The notes: generated from the sequence alone by a model not told the origin. 64,000 nt of DNA from Charina bottae (GCA_023362775.1 JALMGJ010000012.1:21472001-21536000), one strand, 5' to 3'; positions 43,161-55,176 are shown, numbered from the stretch's first letter. A program made the numbers and translations.

Positions 43161-43969
43161 AAATTGCCACATCACCAGAAACAATGTGGTCAGAAATGGT
43201 GCTTTGATCCAAAATCTGGGAATTAACCCAGTAATTTTAGGGGGGAAAAAGATTCTGTAATCCCCATCCCTCTGTTGCTTGGTTTGTCCCCATATGGGGA
43301 TGGGATAAACCATCATTTTAAATTTCCAGGGTTACCCTGGAGTGACTAATGCAGGATTCATCAGGGACACAGAAGGCTTTGCATAGAAGGCACTATGTTT
43401 ACAAGGACTCAGTGCCGTACAGAGAAGGCTTGCTATTTTGTATAGGCTTCTTCTCGGATTTTGTTGCTTTCTCTTGCTTGTTATTATTTCTCCAGTTTTT
43501 TGTTTAAGATGGACAGGGGAAAGTGGGCCTTTCTAATAATAAGCAAACAAATAAATAAAAATCCCAGGAAGCTTTGTAGGGTCAATGACTAAACCAGGGA
43601 TAGAAGAAACTGAAAAATTCCAAGAAGGAAATAGCCAAAGTTGGAGTACAATCGTCAGTTCTCTGTTGTCTGGGAAAAATAAAAGGCTAAGCTTCCAGTC
43701 CTTATGACAGGTTTGGTCAATCTGGAAGCTTCAAATTGTCTTTCAACAAGAGAGGCTCATCTTGCATACTCCGTTCCTTTCTTAATCTTAAATCCTGGAT
43801 TAAAATGTATAGCCTTTGATTTTGGGATCCAGGAGGAGGAGGAGGAGGAATAATACTGATATTAAGAAATATGAATGAATCATTACATTGCTTCATTATG
43901 AGAACAGTATTATTCGAGAACTAGACAGTAATATTGATCTAGTTTATGGGATACAACCAGGATTACAAA
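43161..43969. other. No recognised feature
   Basis: A short (GGA)n run lies at 43830-43848. No gene. Confidence 0.35.
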
Positions 43970-43971
43970 TA

Positions 43972-44563
43972 CAGGTAGTCCTCCCATAACAACCATTCGT
44001 TTAGTGACGGTTCGGATTTACAACAGTGCTGGAAAAACTGACTTACAACCAGTCCTCACATTTACAACCATTGCAGTGTTTCCCCCCCCCCCAGTCACAT
44101 GGTCATGATTTGGGCGCTTGGCAACCTGTTCACATTATGACCGTTGCAGCGTCCCATGGTCATGTGATTGCCATTTTTGACCTTCTTGGCTGGCTTCTGG
44201 CAAGCAAAATCAATGGGGAACTGCATGACTTGCTTAACGACCACGTGGTTTGCTTAACGCCTGAGGTGATTCACTTAATGACCGCTGCTATGTACTTTTA
44301 TATCTGTGTTGGAGAAGGTCAGAAATCACCTGTCTTTATGTTTTTCTGTCTATTCTTACACTGTTTTAGTTTCTCTTGTTTCTTTTTTAGACTTGTATTC
44401 TATCTGTATTTTGTGTTTTAATTATATCTTGAAAATTAATACAGCTTTACTTAATGACCACTGCAAAAAAGGTTGTAAAATCAAGTCGGATTCACTTAAT
44501 GACCGCTTTGCTTAGCAACCAAAATTCCAGTCCCAATTGTAGTAGTTAAGCAAGGACTACCGG
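43972..44563. mobile_element. TA-flanked DNA transposon (family G), with interior insert
   Basis: Inverted ends CAGGTAGTCC / GGACTACCGG inside TA dinucleotides (43970-43971 and 44564-44565). The body has repeated CTTAACGACC/ACTTAATGACC phrases. 44291-44450 is unlike the sister copy at 56674 and may be a later insertion. No transposase frame. Confidence 0.65.
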
Positions 44564-44565
44564 TA

Positions 44566-45830
44566 TAATGGAGTAGAGAACCTGTATCATCTTCTGCTGT
44601 CAAAAGCATTCCCTGTCAAGTGCCCCATATCCCATCCTTCTTGTCACAGGCTTTCCTAGGACACATTCAGGGGAAATGCAGCTGTAAGTGGAGGAATAAC
44701 AAGAATTATGGTTCTGCCTTTTCCAGCCAGAAGAAAACCACACCAGAGCAGAATCCTACCATTAACAGAAGGAGATTTTCTACCCATAGCTTGACAATGT
44801 TTGATCCAAGGCTAGGAAAGACTGTGAAGAGGTAGGAAAACCCTGGCATGAATGTCTCTCCTCAGAATGCATTCCTCAGCTTCTCTATGAGGGAAGACAA
44901 TTCTCACAGGAAGTCGGGGTGTATTTAATTCAGTTTTTCATGTGGTTACCATTTCCATAGGCATCTTGGCTTTCTCAATGTTGCTTAGTCATGTTTAGAC
45001 TGCCCCCCAGAACCAACACCCTCCCTCCGCCTTCGCTCCTGCTCATGTGTGACAACAAATCAAATCAAAGGAGCTCATGTTTTCCTTTAAAAAAATGCCA
45101 GTGCACAAATTAAATATCCGCATTCCCTCAGGTTTCATTAATACTTTTATTAGCCTTATCTGACTCGTTTCTATTAGCTCTTCTGTGTTGTCACCAAAAC
45201 CCTGTGGGATGGTAAACACATCTCCATTCTTTATCTCTTAACCTTGGGGTCACCTTTGTCCTTGGACGCCTAGCAACTTTTAGGACTTAAAAGCATTACA
45301 AATGGGAAAGTACTTATAATGATTAATCTTGTAGGTCGGAGCCATTATGAATAGATGCTTCTCTAGAAACACAGCAGAGGGATGAGCTGCTGGAATATCA
45401 AGAGACATCTTCCTACCTTTCCTTGTTAAGATGCTCTTCCCAGTACACATCAAGAAACATTGGAAGGGCCCTTCTGGATCAAATTCAGTGACCATGTAGG
45501 TGAGCATCCCTTTCCCTCCTGCGGGCCATCCAAGTATTTTCATGAAACTTACACAAAGGGCATATAGACAAATAACCTTCCACAGATATTTGTTCTCCCA
45601 GCAGTTAGCATTTGGAGATATACTGCCCCTACCTCAGGAGGTTCCAGTTAGGAAGCTAGTTTAAGGGGCCAGGGCAAGTCACGCAACACAGATCACCATG
45701 GCACAAACAGCCCCCAACATCAGCTTTTTCGGTCACTGTTGCCATCTCTTCCCCCTTAAAATCGTCCTTAGATGTTCTAGTGTTAAAGTAGGTTTTAAAG
45801 TGGAGAAGATGCTCATGAACTATTTTCCAT
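44566..45830. other. No gene; a repeat fragment at 45615-45670
   Basis: 45615-45670 matches the 8755 repeat. The 87-codon minus-strand frame at 45280-45543 has no recognised motif. 45000-45200 is repeat-free. Confidence 0.35.
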
Positions 45831-45834
45831 GGTC

Positions 45835-46088
45835 ACAGAAACTAGGACCAGAAATAAAAAGTATATGTTTGCTGCTACCAAGATTTTACTTAAATATCAA
45901 GAAAAGTTCCTGTCGATAAGATCCGTACACCAGTGGAACAGGCTGCCAATGGAAGTTGTGGGAACTCATATCTGGAGTCCAGCCACCTTTCGTGGATGGT
46001 TTAAATGGTTTTCCTGCATATTTCAGAGAGTTGGACTAGGTGATCCTTGTGGACACTTTCAACTTCTAAAATTTTGATTCAATCGGAT
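45835..46088 (+). mobile_element. CR1 LINE 3' fragment
   Basis: The order ACCAGTGGAACAGGCTGCC, GGAAGTTGTGGGAACTC, GTTGGACTAGGTGATCC, TTTCAACTTCTAAAATTTTG is that of the CR1 3' end (GTTGGACTAGATGACC..CCAACTCT). Diverged and 5'-truncated. Confidence 0.7.
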
Positions 46089-46502
46089 GTGCTTCACACA
46101 TCATTTGGTCAGTGTTATTCAGGTGACCCCCAGGATTGGGATGACTCCAGACTCCTACTGGCTACTTTAGACTGGTCTGGGCAGGCCACTTCATTTTCAG
46201 CCCTTGGGTACCTTCTAGGGCCCTTCTGTTATGGGCAGAATACGAGCCTGGTTATTTCCATCTGGGCTCTACCCTTTATCTACCATCCTCTGAGCAGATG
46301 CCTGGATCAGACCTGGGTCAACCTGAGCAGCACTTGACCAGTAGTGACGGCATGTGTGGAACTGCATGGTGAATGGGAGAAAAGGAGTCAGCTCTTGTCA
46401 CCTGTCACCTGTTATTTGGGTTGCTTTTAAACAAGAATGTAGTGATCTTCATTCAATTCATTTCAATACATTCATTCAGAATGTAGAGATTCATTCATTC
46501 AA
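46089..46502. other. No recognised feature
   Basis: Ends in a short (CATT)n-like run (46440-46500). No gene. Confidence 0.35.
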
Positions 46503-46838
46503 GGGGCGTGGTGGCTCAGCGGGTAAGACGCCAGGCTTGTCGATCGGAAGATCGCAAGTTCGGAGGTTCGAATCCCTAGCCCTGCGTGCGGAGTGAGCTC
46601 CCGCACTCGCCCCAGCTCTTGCCAACCTAGCAATTTGAAAGCATGCAAATGCAAGTAGATTAATAGGTACCACTCTGGTGGGAAGGTAACAGCGTTCCGT
46701 GTGCGTCGTGCCGGCCACATGACCGTGGAAGCGTCTTCGGACAACGCTGGCTCTTCGGCTAACAAACGGAGATGAGCACCGGCCCCTAGAGTCGGACACG
46801 ACTGCACAAATGTGCGGGGGGAACCTTTACCTTTACTA
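46503..46838 (+). mobile_element. Sauria-type SINE, full length
   Basis: GGGCGTGGTGGCTCAGCGGG (A box), GGAGGTTCGAATCCC (B box), full body and GAGTCGGACACGACTG, ACCTTT tail. Confidence 0.92.
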
Positions 46839-47377
46839 GTGATCTTCTGGAATATTGTTAGATCCTTATCCAAGAGGAGCCCATTCATCAACTCAGATTT
46901 GTCACAAGTGTTTTGCATGGGTACATTCCAAGGGAACCCCGTGATCAACTGCTATCGGCTGACAGTTGGACTCCTTCTACAAATCACTTGCAGCAAACCA
47001 GAGTGTGAGCCTGGGAACAGAAATGGACATTTCCAAAAGATTGCAGAACAATATCAGAGAGGGATGTTTTTATGAAATGCAAGTAAGCAGTTGGCATCCT
47101 CCCCATTAAACCAAGACACAGAAAGAGATCAAATGCAATAGAGAGGCCCTGTCATAATATCCTTACAAATAGATGAGGCCCAAGGTACACAGCACATATC
47201 CAGTTTTCAAGATTCTGTAACCTAATCCCTTTCTTCCTTGCAACATACCTGCCTATCTAGAGTGTACAGTATGTGAATCTGGCTTTCTTGGCAGTGAGCT
47301 GCTATGCGGAACTTGACCCAGAGTGAGTTTTAACCGACGGCTAATCTGCCAGTCTAGCCATCTATTAAAACTTACCT
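46839..47377. other. No recognised feature
   Basis: Short frames without motifs. Confidence 0.35.
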
Positions 47378-47390
47378 CCTCCGTGTTAAG

Positions 47391-47725
47391 AGGGGCGTGG
47401 TGGCTCAGCGGGTAAGACGCCAAGCTTGTCGATTGGAAGATCGCAAGTTCGGAGGTTCGAATCCCTAGCCCTGCATGCGGAGTGAGCTCCCGCACTCGCC
47501 CCAGCTCTTGCCAACCTAGCAATTCAAAAGCATGCAAACGCAAGTAGATGAATAGGTACCACTTCGGTGGGTAGGTAACAGCGTTCCACGCACGTCATGC
47601 CGGCCACATGACCGCGGAAGCGTCTTCAGACAGCGCTGGCTCTTTGGCTAACAAACGGAGATGAGCACCGGCCCCTAGAGTCAGACACGACTGCACAAAT
47701 GTGCGGGGGGAACCTTTACCTTTTA
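47391..47725 (+). mobile_element. Sauria-type SINE, full length
   Basis: As at 46503, with a perfect 13-bp duplication CCTCCGTGTTAAG at 47378-47390 and 47726-47738. Few differences from the 46503 copy, so both are fairly young. Confidence 0.95.
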
Positions 47726-47782
47726 CCTCCGTGTTAAGGAGAGTGATTCATGGAGAGCTGGTGATGTTTTGTGAGACGGGAG

Positions 47783-47974
47783 CAGTGGTGTGCTGCAGCT
47801 GGCTCACACTGGCTCATGAGAGCCGATGGTTAAATTTTCTGGAATTTTGAAAGCTGGTGGAGAGCAGAGCTGAGCCATTATGCCTAGTGCGCTGATCAGC
47901 TGTTCTGTGGCTAGCGGCGCAGCAGCAATGGAGTGAGCGGAGCCAGTTCTTAAACATTTGCTACCGCACCACTG
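47783..47974. mobile_element. hAT-type element (family E)
   Basis: Ends CAGTGGTGTGCTGC and GCTACCGCACCACTG are imperfect inverted repeats. Flanks GACGGGAG and GGTGGGAG match at 6/8. The interior has GGCTCA..GAGCC symmetry. Non-coding. Confidence 0.55.
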
Positions 47975-48199
47975 GGTGGGAGGGCTGCACATCTGGGAGC
48001 ATCCACCAATCCTTGCCCTTAGCTTGCACGGTATGCTCTAGATAAGGACAGCACCATTTGTTGGCACCTTGCTTGTGGCAGGATAGAGATTTTTTAGTGG
48101 GGACAGCAAATTTTATACCAGCATTTGCTGTCCCCACTAATAATCCGTATTTTATACCAGCATAGTTTTCTGCCAAAGAAAGGACCAATGTGTAGCACT

Positions 48200-48400
48200 T
48201 CAATTCACCCATGAGGGAGATACCACTGAGTTGTAATGCAATGACCTGCAGCTGCTCCCTGGCTTCTAGCACCAAGTGCCCAAGAGAGACAACTTATTCT
48301 GACTCATGGCAAGGCCAGCCTTGGCTCTACCCTACCCTAAAAAGGCTGAGTTTTATTTCTGAATCCATCTCAAACCACTGACTGATGCCACACTCAGAGC
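48200..48400. repeat. Unclassified dispersed repeat (matches 8755)
   Basis: CAGCTGCTCCCTGGCTTCTA and GGCAAGGCCAGCCTTGGCTC correspond to 8828-8920. Class unknown. Confidence 0.45.
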
Positions 48401-48720
48401 AAAGATTGTCCAACTGTGTATTTCCTTCTTTATTCACTAAAACATTCCAGCCACTGGAATGATTTTCAGCAACACCAGCAGAATGTCCATGAATGTTCTA
48501 TAAGAGAAGGCTGATAACTGAACACACCATCCTAACGATCATAAGTAATGATTTCCTATGTCTATGGAGCTTAATAATAGCTTTTGCACCCTAGTCCACA
48601 TCAATTTGTTACACTGAAACCATGGTTTCCTGCAAATAATACAACTGGGTAAGGACATTTCATGTTTTGTCATAAAAATGTTATAACAACACTACGTATA
48701 TTTAAAAATCTAATGAGTGA
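48401..48720. other. No recognised feature
   Basis: AT-rich DNA before the GGAA tract. Confidence 0.35.
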
Positions 48721-48721
48721 G

Positions 48722-48786
48722 AAGGAAGGAAGGAAGGAAGGAAGGAAGGAAGGAAGGAAGGAAGGAAGGAAGGAAGGAAGGAAGGA
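48722..48786 (+). repeat. (GGAA)16 microsatellite
   Basis: Pure GGAA/GAAG run. GGAA arrays can bind ETS-family factors, but nothing else here suggests a promoter. Confidence 0.9.
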
Positions 48787-48881
48787 GAAATTGAATAAAA
48801 TTCAAAAGGTTAATGATAGTTTGGGTGACATGTCTTTTCAGTGTCAGCATTAGATTGGAACTTAGGTTAATCTATCTATAT

Positions 48882-48892
48882 CTCTGTCTATC

Positions 48893-48929
<37 letters not shown>

Positions 48930-48954
48930 CCTACCTACCTACCTACCTACCTAC

Positions 48955-49008
<54 letters not shown>

Positions 49009-49020
49009 GTCTATCTTCTA
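48882..49020 (+). repeat. Compound (TATC)n(TACC)n(TATC)n
   Basis: About 9 TATC, 7 TACC and 15 TATC units. The following CATCTCCCCTGGGATCCATA and AAAACCTGGCTTTTTCCTCA look like LINE 3' sequence, so this may be another seeded tail. Confidence 0.85.
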
Positions 49021-49496
49021 TCATCTCCCCTGGGATCCATATGGCCCCCACCTTCAAGCATTCTTTAAAAACCTGGCTTTTTCCTCAGGCCTTTGGTTAA
49101 GATGGATGGATCAGCCCCTTTCAACTAGAGGGTTGTAATGTGAAAAGCTGGCTTTGTTCCCTTGAACAGTTGTTGTTTTATGGATGTTAGTTTAACATAT
49201 ATATTGGTGACAAGGATTCCTTTTCAAATACACAGGCATCCATTTATGCCTATCTGAAAGAAAGAAAAAAAATAGGTGTGCAAGTGTATGTGTACATGCA
49301 TGTGTATGTTGTAGATAGATTAAAAATATGCATGCCTTTGATATTTGATGGAGGGAATTTAAAGATGACATGGCAGGAAAGGAGATTTCACAGCTTTTGC
49401 AAAATGTCTTTGGGAACACCCAGAAGGCTACATATGTACCACTTCCCTCTACTGGAAGCTATCAGAATTGCTCATTCATATTCTTATCCAGCTGGG
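49021..49496. other. No gene; LINE-like start
   Basis: 49060-49120 resembles a LINE 3' region. The rest is unrecognised. Confidence 0.3.
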
Positions 49497-49507
49497 AGAT
49501 AGATGAT

Positions 49508-49590
<83 letters not shown>

Positions 49591-49599
49591 TAGATAGAT

Positions 49600-49671
<72 letters not shown>

Positions 49672-49678
49672 TAGATAC
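49497..49678 (+). repeat. Long (GATA)n array
   Basis: About 180 bases of GATA with two interruptions (GATATAGATAGATGATAG near 49590 and ATAGATATAGATAC at the end). Preceded by GGGAGATAGATGATATAGAT. Confidence 0.9.
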
Positions 49679-49889
49679 GTACATACAAATAGAATTTTCC
49701 AAGTTCATTTAGGAGTCTCCAGTTAGCAGCAACAGAATCCCTTTGAAGCCAGCATCTGCTTTTGACTTCTGAATGCTCAGCAAACTGGCATATCAGGCCT
49801 TGAGAAACTAAATGCAGTCATGGATTTGGTTTCAAACAGTAGAAATCACACACTCAGACTGAACTTGCAGATGCAGCAGCAAAGAGTCC

Positions 49890-49948
49890 CTCCTTAAGGG
49901 GGAGGTGGGCGGTGATAAAAATTTGAATAATAAATCAATTGATAAATC
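49890..49948 (+). mobile_element. LINE 3' tail
   Basis: AAGGGGGAGGTGGGCGGTGA, TAAAAATTTGAATAATAAAT. Confidence 0.55.
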
Positions 49949-52239
49949 TCAGGCTGCATCAGGTCAGACCACAGACTGGGAATGTTCCTCTGTCCATGCC
50001 AAATTTCCCACCCATAGAAGCCGAGCAAGCATGCCAAGGAGAACCTCAGCCAAGACTCGCTCTCCCTGACCACACAACCTCCCATGTGCAAAGGTTATCA
50101 CTGTTATTGTTTCGGATGCGGAACTGTCATCACGTAAGCCCCAAGCAGTCACCCCCCTGAAATTCTTCATCCACTATTTATGAGAAAGAAGCTTGCTTGG
50201 GGTGCAAACAGGCTCCTCGGAAGGGCTGGTTTTGAAAAGAGCATCAATGCCCCAAGCAAACAGTTGGCGTTCTCACTGGGGTAGAAGCAAAAAGGTCCAA
50301 CTCAGGGTTTTTTCTTTTTTTTCATCATCCACACGCCTCTCTTTGCTGCACCTCATTCTGCCCCCAAGCCATGCAAGGCCAGCTTCATATTTTTTTCATT
50401 CCATCTGAGGGTCTGCAGCGCCAGCTGATGACCTTTGTCACACCCCAGTGCTTCCCTGGATGTAAATGCTGCCTGGTCTCGCTCCCGCCACCCACCCACC
50501 CCCCTGCCTCTGCTCTGCCTGGCCAGAAAAGCTACTATATTCATTTGAGATATTCTTGAAGTGGTTCTATTTATTTGAAACCCACGGTTGCTCTTAGAAG
50601 GTAGCTAAAGATAATGGTGACATCATATGCCAAGAGCGTTTTTGCAAGGAAGGGGAAAAAAACCGAACACATCCAGCTTCACTCAAGTATTCAGAAGTCT
50701 CCGAGTCAGATAACATCTGTCTAAAAAGGCCTGCCCTGCTGTGAGCAAAGCATGGAAAGAAATGCCCACTGCTTCTCCCTGGGAATATTGATTCCTTTTG
50801 AGGTTGGAGGGGGGTCAAATTTAAATCTCTGTCACAAAAGAGTGGCAGCTTCTCCTTGACCAAGAGCCTCTTGACAGAGAACAAAGTTATGAAGTGGGCA
50901 AGAAGAAGAAGAAGAAGAGAGAAGGAGATTGAGAGCTTGGGAAGAGCAGAAAAAAGAGGAAAAAAGAAGATTTGGGTACACCTGCCTACAAAGTCCCACA
51001 GATTAGTCTTTTCTGGCGCAATTCCAGCTCGTTTTTTTAAGGAGGAGAGCCGAGTTTGGCTAGGATAGCCAAAATCAGAAAGAGGCTGGGAGCACCTTTT
51101 CAGACTAACAAATGTTAGTTGCACCTGATTTTAGGCTGTAGCTCATAAAACCTTCTTTCTTTTAATAACATTTGTTAGTTTCGAACAGGGCTACCGGATT
51201 CCTCCTGATTTGCAGTTAGGAGCGGGAGGAGATGTTCACAAACTTGGTACTCTGCTTTATAAATATTCCCCAAAGCGCTAATCCATAATGCAGTTTGTCT
51301 GGTCAGGGTTGAAACATGCCGCATGACCTCAGCCCACTGTGGTATATTCAGCCTGCCACAGTTAACCAAACCATGGCTAAACACAATGTGGTCAAAGTAG
51401 GTCAATGCAAGCAACCTTCCTCCCTCGCAACCCCATCACTAACGATATTGCTAAAACAAAACATGGGTAAATAGGGCTGGACGTTTGCTTGAAGAAACCA
51501 TACACTGAAATGCAACCACCACCACCATTTTAAAATTGCTAGAATGCCTGCAGGGGGAGGTCGGGGGGCGGAAAATGAGGAAAGCAGTGTTCCACTGCCG
51601 CAAAGCAAGTGTCACCTCCGTTGTATGGGCAATGTGACCTTGCACACATGTCCAGAATGGGGCAGGGCTTGCATTGCAGTGGTACAATGCTGCCTTGGTC
51701 ATTTTGATGGAAGTATCTGATCCAGCAGATGCCTTTGAAGGTGCTCAGAGTGTGGTATTCTCTCATATCATGGGCACACACTTTCAGTTTGATGAAGACA
51801 TACGTGCTTTCTGGATTTCTTCCAGTGGAGAGGAACCCCATTGGCAAAGGTGGGATGCCCTAAAGGGTTTATGAACATTGGCCTTGGCTTCCCACATCTC
51901 TATTAGATCCCATGCTCAAGCACTTTGCTGGAGCTCTTCCCACGGACCTTTTCCAGGTTAGAAAACATCACAGGGAGAGATGATGTGGCAGTAAAGTCCA
52001 AAACCAAAAGAAGCCTACTTGCAAAAATATGGCATGTTCCAAAATGAAACAAATAATAACATGAAATAAAATAAAAATAAGGAGCAACGTGAGAATGAGG
52101 TTGAAAAACAGAAGCTCTTTTCATAGGGGGTGGGAACTTCCAAGATAGACATTGGCAGATAGATTTAGGCTTGGCATTAATCCAAGCAATAAAAAATATA
52201 TATTTATATATTTATATTTAATTTTTAAATTGATATATT
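49949..52239. other. No gene supported; 2.3 kb
   Basis: The 176-codon minus-strand frame at 50594-51124 includes a Leu-rich stretch created by an AAGAAG tract (50901-50922). It has no recognisable domain, so I do not call it. 51085-51200 (CACCTTTTCAGACTAACAAA) resembles a widespread amniote repeat of unknown class. Confidence 0.35.
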
Positions 52240-52365
52240 GTGTTGTATATTTTATATGTTTTAATCACTAACTTTATTGTAAACCGCCCAGAGTCCCCTC
52301 TATGGGGGGAGATGGGCGGTGATATAAGTTGGATAAATAAATAAAATAAATAAATAAATAAAAGA
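52240..52365 (+). mobile_element. LINE 3' tail
   Basis: GTAAACCGCCCAGAGTCCCC, GGGGGGAGATGGGCGGTGAT, ATAAGTTGGATAAATAAATA. Confidence 0.7.
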
Positions 52366-52440
52366 CAGAGCTCTCTCTTATGGACAGTAAGGTATTCTTA
52401 TATACCTAATATTTTTATTTATTTATTTATTTATATATAT

Positions 52441-54366
52441 ATGTTGTTGTTTATTCGTTCAGTCGTTTCCGACTCTTCGTGACTTCATGGACCAGCCCAC
52501 GCCAGAGCTTTCTGTCGGCCGTCACCATCCCCAGCTCCCCAATGGTTGAGTCCGTCACCTCCAGAATACCATCCATCCATCTTGCCCTTGGTCAGCCCCT
52601 CTTCCTTTTGCCTTCCACTTTTCCTAGCATCAGCTTCTTCTCCAAGGTATCCTGTCTTCTCATTATGTGGCCAAAGTACTTCAGTTTTGCCTTTAATATC
52701 ATTCCCTCAAGTGAGCAGTCTGGCTTGATTTCCTGGAGTATGGACTGGTTTGATCTTCTTGCAGTCCAAGGCACTCTCAGAATTTTCCTCCAACACCACA
52801 GTTCAAAAGCATCTATCTTCCTTCGCTCAGCCTTCCTTATGGTCCAGCTCTCGCAGCCATAGGTTACTACAGGAAATACCATTGCTTTAACTATGCGGAC
52901 CTTTGTTGTCAGTGTGATGTCTCTGCTCTTAACTATTTTATCAAGATTTGCCATTGCTCTCCTCCCAAGAAGTAGACGTCTTCTGATTTCCTGGCTGCAG
53001 TCAGCATCTGCAGTAATCTTTGCGCCTAGAAATACAAAGTCTGTCACTGCCTCCACTTTTTCTCCCTCTATTTGCCAGTCATCAATCAAGCTGGTTGTCA
53101 TAATCTTGGTTTTTTTGAGTTTTAACTGCAACCCAGCTTTTGCACTTTCTTCTTTCACCTTCGTCATAAGGCTCCTCAACTCCTCCTCGCTTTCAGCCAT
53201 CAAAGTGGTATCATCTGCATATCTGAGATTGTTAATGTTTCTTCCAGCGATTTTAACTCTAGCCTTGGATTCCTCAAGCCCAGCATGTCGCATGATGTGT
53301 TCTGCATACAGGTTGAATAGGTAGGGTGAGAGTATACAACCCTGCCGTACTCCTTTCCCAATCTTAAACCAGTCCGTTGTTCCGTGCTCTGTTCTTACCG
53401 TTGCTACTTGGTCGTTATACAGATTCCTCAGGAGGCAGACAAGATGACTTGGTATCCCCATACCACCAAGAACTTGCCACAATTTGTTATGATCCACACA
53501 GTCAAAGGCTTTAGAATAGTCAATAAAACAGAAATAGATGTTTTTCTGAAATTCCCTGGCTTTCTCCATTATCCAGCGGATATTGGCAATTTGGTCTCTA
53601 GTTCCTCTGCCTTTTCTAAACCCAGCTTGTACATCTGGCAATTCTCGCTCCATGAATTTCTGGAGTCTACCTTGCAAGATCTTGAGCATTACCTTACTGG
53701 CATGTGAAATAAGTGCCACTGTTCGATAGTTTGAACATTCTTTAGTGCTTCCCTTTTTTGGTATGGGGATATAAGTTGATTTTTTCCAATCTGATGGCCA
53801 TTCTTGTGTTTTCCAAATTTGCTGGCATATGGCATGCATCACCTTGACAGCATCATCTTGCAAGATTTTAAACAGTTCAGCTGGGATACCATCGTCTCCT
53901 GCTGCCTTGTTATTAGCAATGCTTCTTAAGGCCCATTCAACCTCATTCTTCAGGATGTCTGGCTCTAACTCACTGACCACACCGTCAAAGCTATCTCCAA
54001 TATTATTATCCTTCCTATACAGATCTTCCGTATATTCTTGCCACCTTTTCTTGATCTCTTCTGCTTCTGTTAGGTCCTTACCATCTTTGTTTTTGATCAT
54101 ACCCATTTTTGCCTGGAATTTACCTCCGATGTTTCTAATTTTCTGGAAGAGGTCTCTTGTCCTTCCTATTCTATTGTCTTCTTCTACTTCCGCACATTGC
54201 TTGTTTAAAAATAATTCCTTATCTCTTCTGGCTAACCTCTGGAATTTTGCATTTAATTGGGCATATCTCCCCCTATCACTGTTGCCTTTTGCTTTCCTTC
54301 TTTCTTGGGCTACTTCCAGTGTTTCAGCAGACAGCCATCTTGCCTTCTTGGTTTTCTTTTTCTTTT
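52441..54366 (-). mobile_element. BovB LINE with most of the reverse transcriptase
   Basis: Minus strand, about 1.9 kb. A 504-codon frame (54106 to 52592) carries the reverse-transcriptase motifs in order: IPIPKKGSTKECSNYRTVAL, QAGFRKGRGTRDQ, FCFIDYSKAFDCVDH (box A Asp), GVRQGCILSPYLFN (box B), YADD (53210-53221, catalytic). The BovB C-terminal region with WCWRKILRVPWTARRSNQ follows. The N-terminal endonuclease is missing (5' truncation near 54366). Two lesions are seen: an in-frame TGA just after GKRKRG, near 52590, where the sister copy has CGA, and a G-run length change near 54270 that shifts frame. Ends CGAATAAACAACAAC at the left. RTE-type LINEs insert by target-primed reverse transcription. 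Confidence 0.95.
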
Positions 54367-54404
54367 ATACATATATATATATGTATAAAGATACTGTAGT
54401 AACC

Positions 54405-54830
54405 CTGTAGCAACCTATGGCTGCGAGAGCTGGACCATAAGGAAGGCTGAGCGAAGGAAGATAGATGCTTTTGAACTGTGGTGTTGGAGGAAAATTCTGA
54501 GAGTGCCTTGGACTGCAAGAAGATCAAACCAGTCCATACTCCAGGAAATCAAGCCAGACTGCTCACTTGAGGGAATGATATTAAAGGCAAAACTGAAGTA
54601 CTTTGGCCACATAATGAGAAGACAGGATACCCTGGAGAAGAACCTGATGCTAGGGAAAGTGGAAGGCAAAAGGAAGAGGGGCCGACCAAGGGCAAGATGG
54701 ATGGATGATATTCTGGAGGTGACAGACTCAACCATGGGGGAGCTGGGGATGGTGACGGCCGACAGGAAGCTCTTGTGTGGGCTGGTCCATGAAGTCACGA
54801 AGAGTCGGAAGCGACTGAACGAATAAACAA
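54405..54830 (+). mobile_element. BovB LINE 3' fragment, head-to-head with the previous copy
   Basis: Covers TATGGCTGCGAGAGCTGGAC to GAAGCGACTGAACGAATAAA on the plus strand, coding for the last ~140 residues. Very similar to the same part of the minus-strand copy, with CGA where that copy has TGA. Separated from it by an AT palindrome (ATACATATATATATATGTAT). Confidence 0.95.
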
Positions 54831-54832
54831 CA

Positions 54833-54871
<39 letters not shown>

Positions 54872-54888
54872 TACATACATACATACAT

Positions 54889-54925
<37 letters not shown>
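54831..54925 (+). repeat. Compound (AT)n(AC)n(ATAC)n(AC)n
   Basis: Dinucleotide and tetranucleotide runs starting at the BovB tail. Confidence 0.9.
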
Positions 54926-55087
54926 CTCTTGTCTCATCCATGTATGGATTGTTCCAGTAGCCCACTTATTATCAGATTGTCCTGGTTCCCCAACATCTGG
55001 CATGGACTTCCTTAATCCGGGTGATGCCTGAGCCGGCGTGACTCTCTTAGTTTGTGTCACTCTCTTATTTGAGGTAGGCAGATGAAT

Positions 55088-55170
55088 CGTTAGGGGTAAA
55101 GTAGGTCCCAGCCGGGATGTGAAACCCACTGTCCCACGTCAAAGGGCGGCACTCTAACCACTACACTATC
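55088..55170 (-). mobile_element. tRNA-like SINE head
   Basis: Minus strand GCAGCTGGATAGTGTAGTGG (A-box-like), GTTAGAGTGCCGCC and GGGTTTCACATCCC (B-box-like). A different family from the Sauria-type SINEs. Body not traced. Confidence 0.45.
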
Positions 55171-55176
55171 CAGCTG

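Noticed and set aside
46503..46580. tRNA gene
   Set aside because: A and B boxes are present but belong to the head of a dispersed SINE with a full body and tail.
49476..49708. Ser-Ile-Tyr-Leu repeat frames
   Set aside because: Translations of the GATA array.
50594..51124. 176-codon minus-strand frame
   Set aside because: Includes a Leu run from a trinucleotide tract; no motif, splice or codon evidence.
52479..54410. Plus-strand frames across the BovB copy
   Set aside because: Antisense of the BovB reverse transcriptase.
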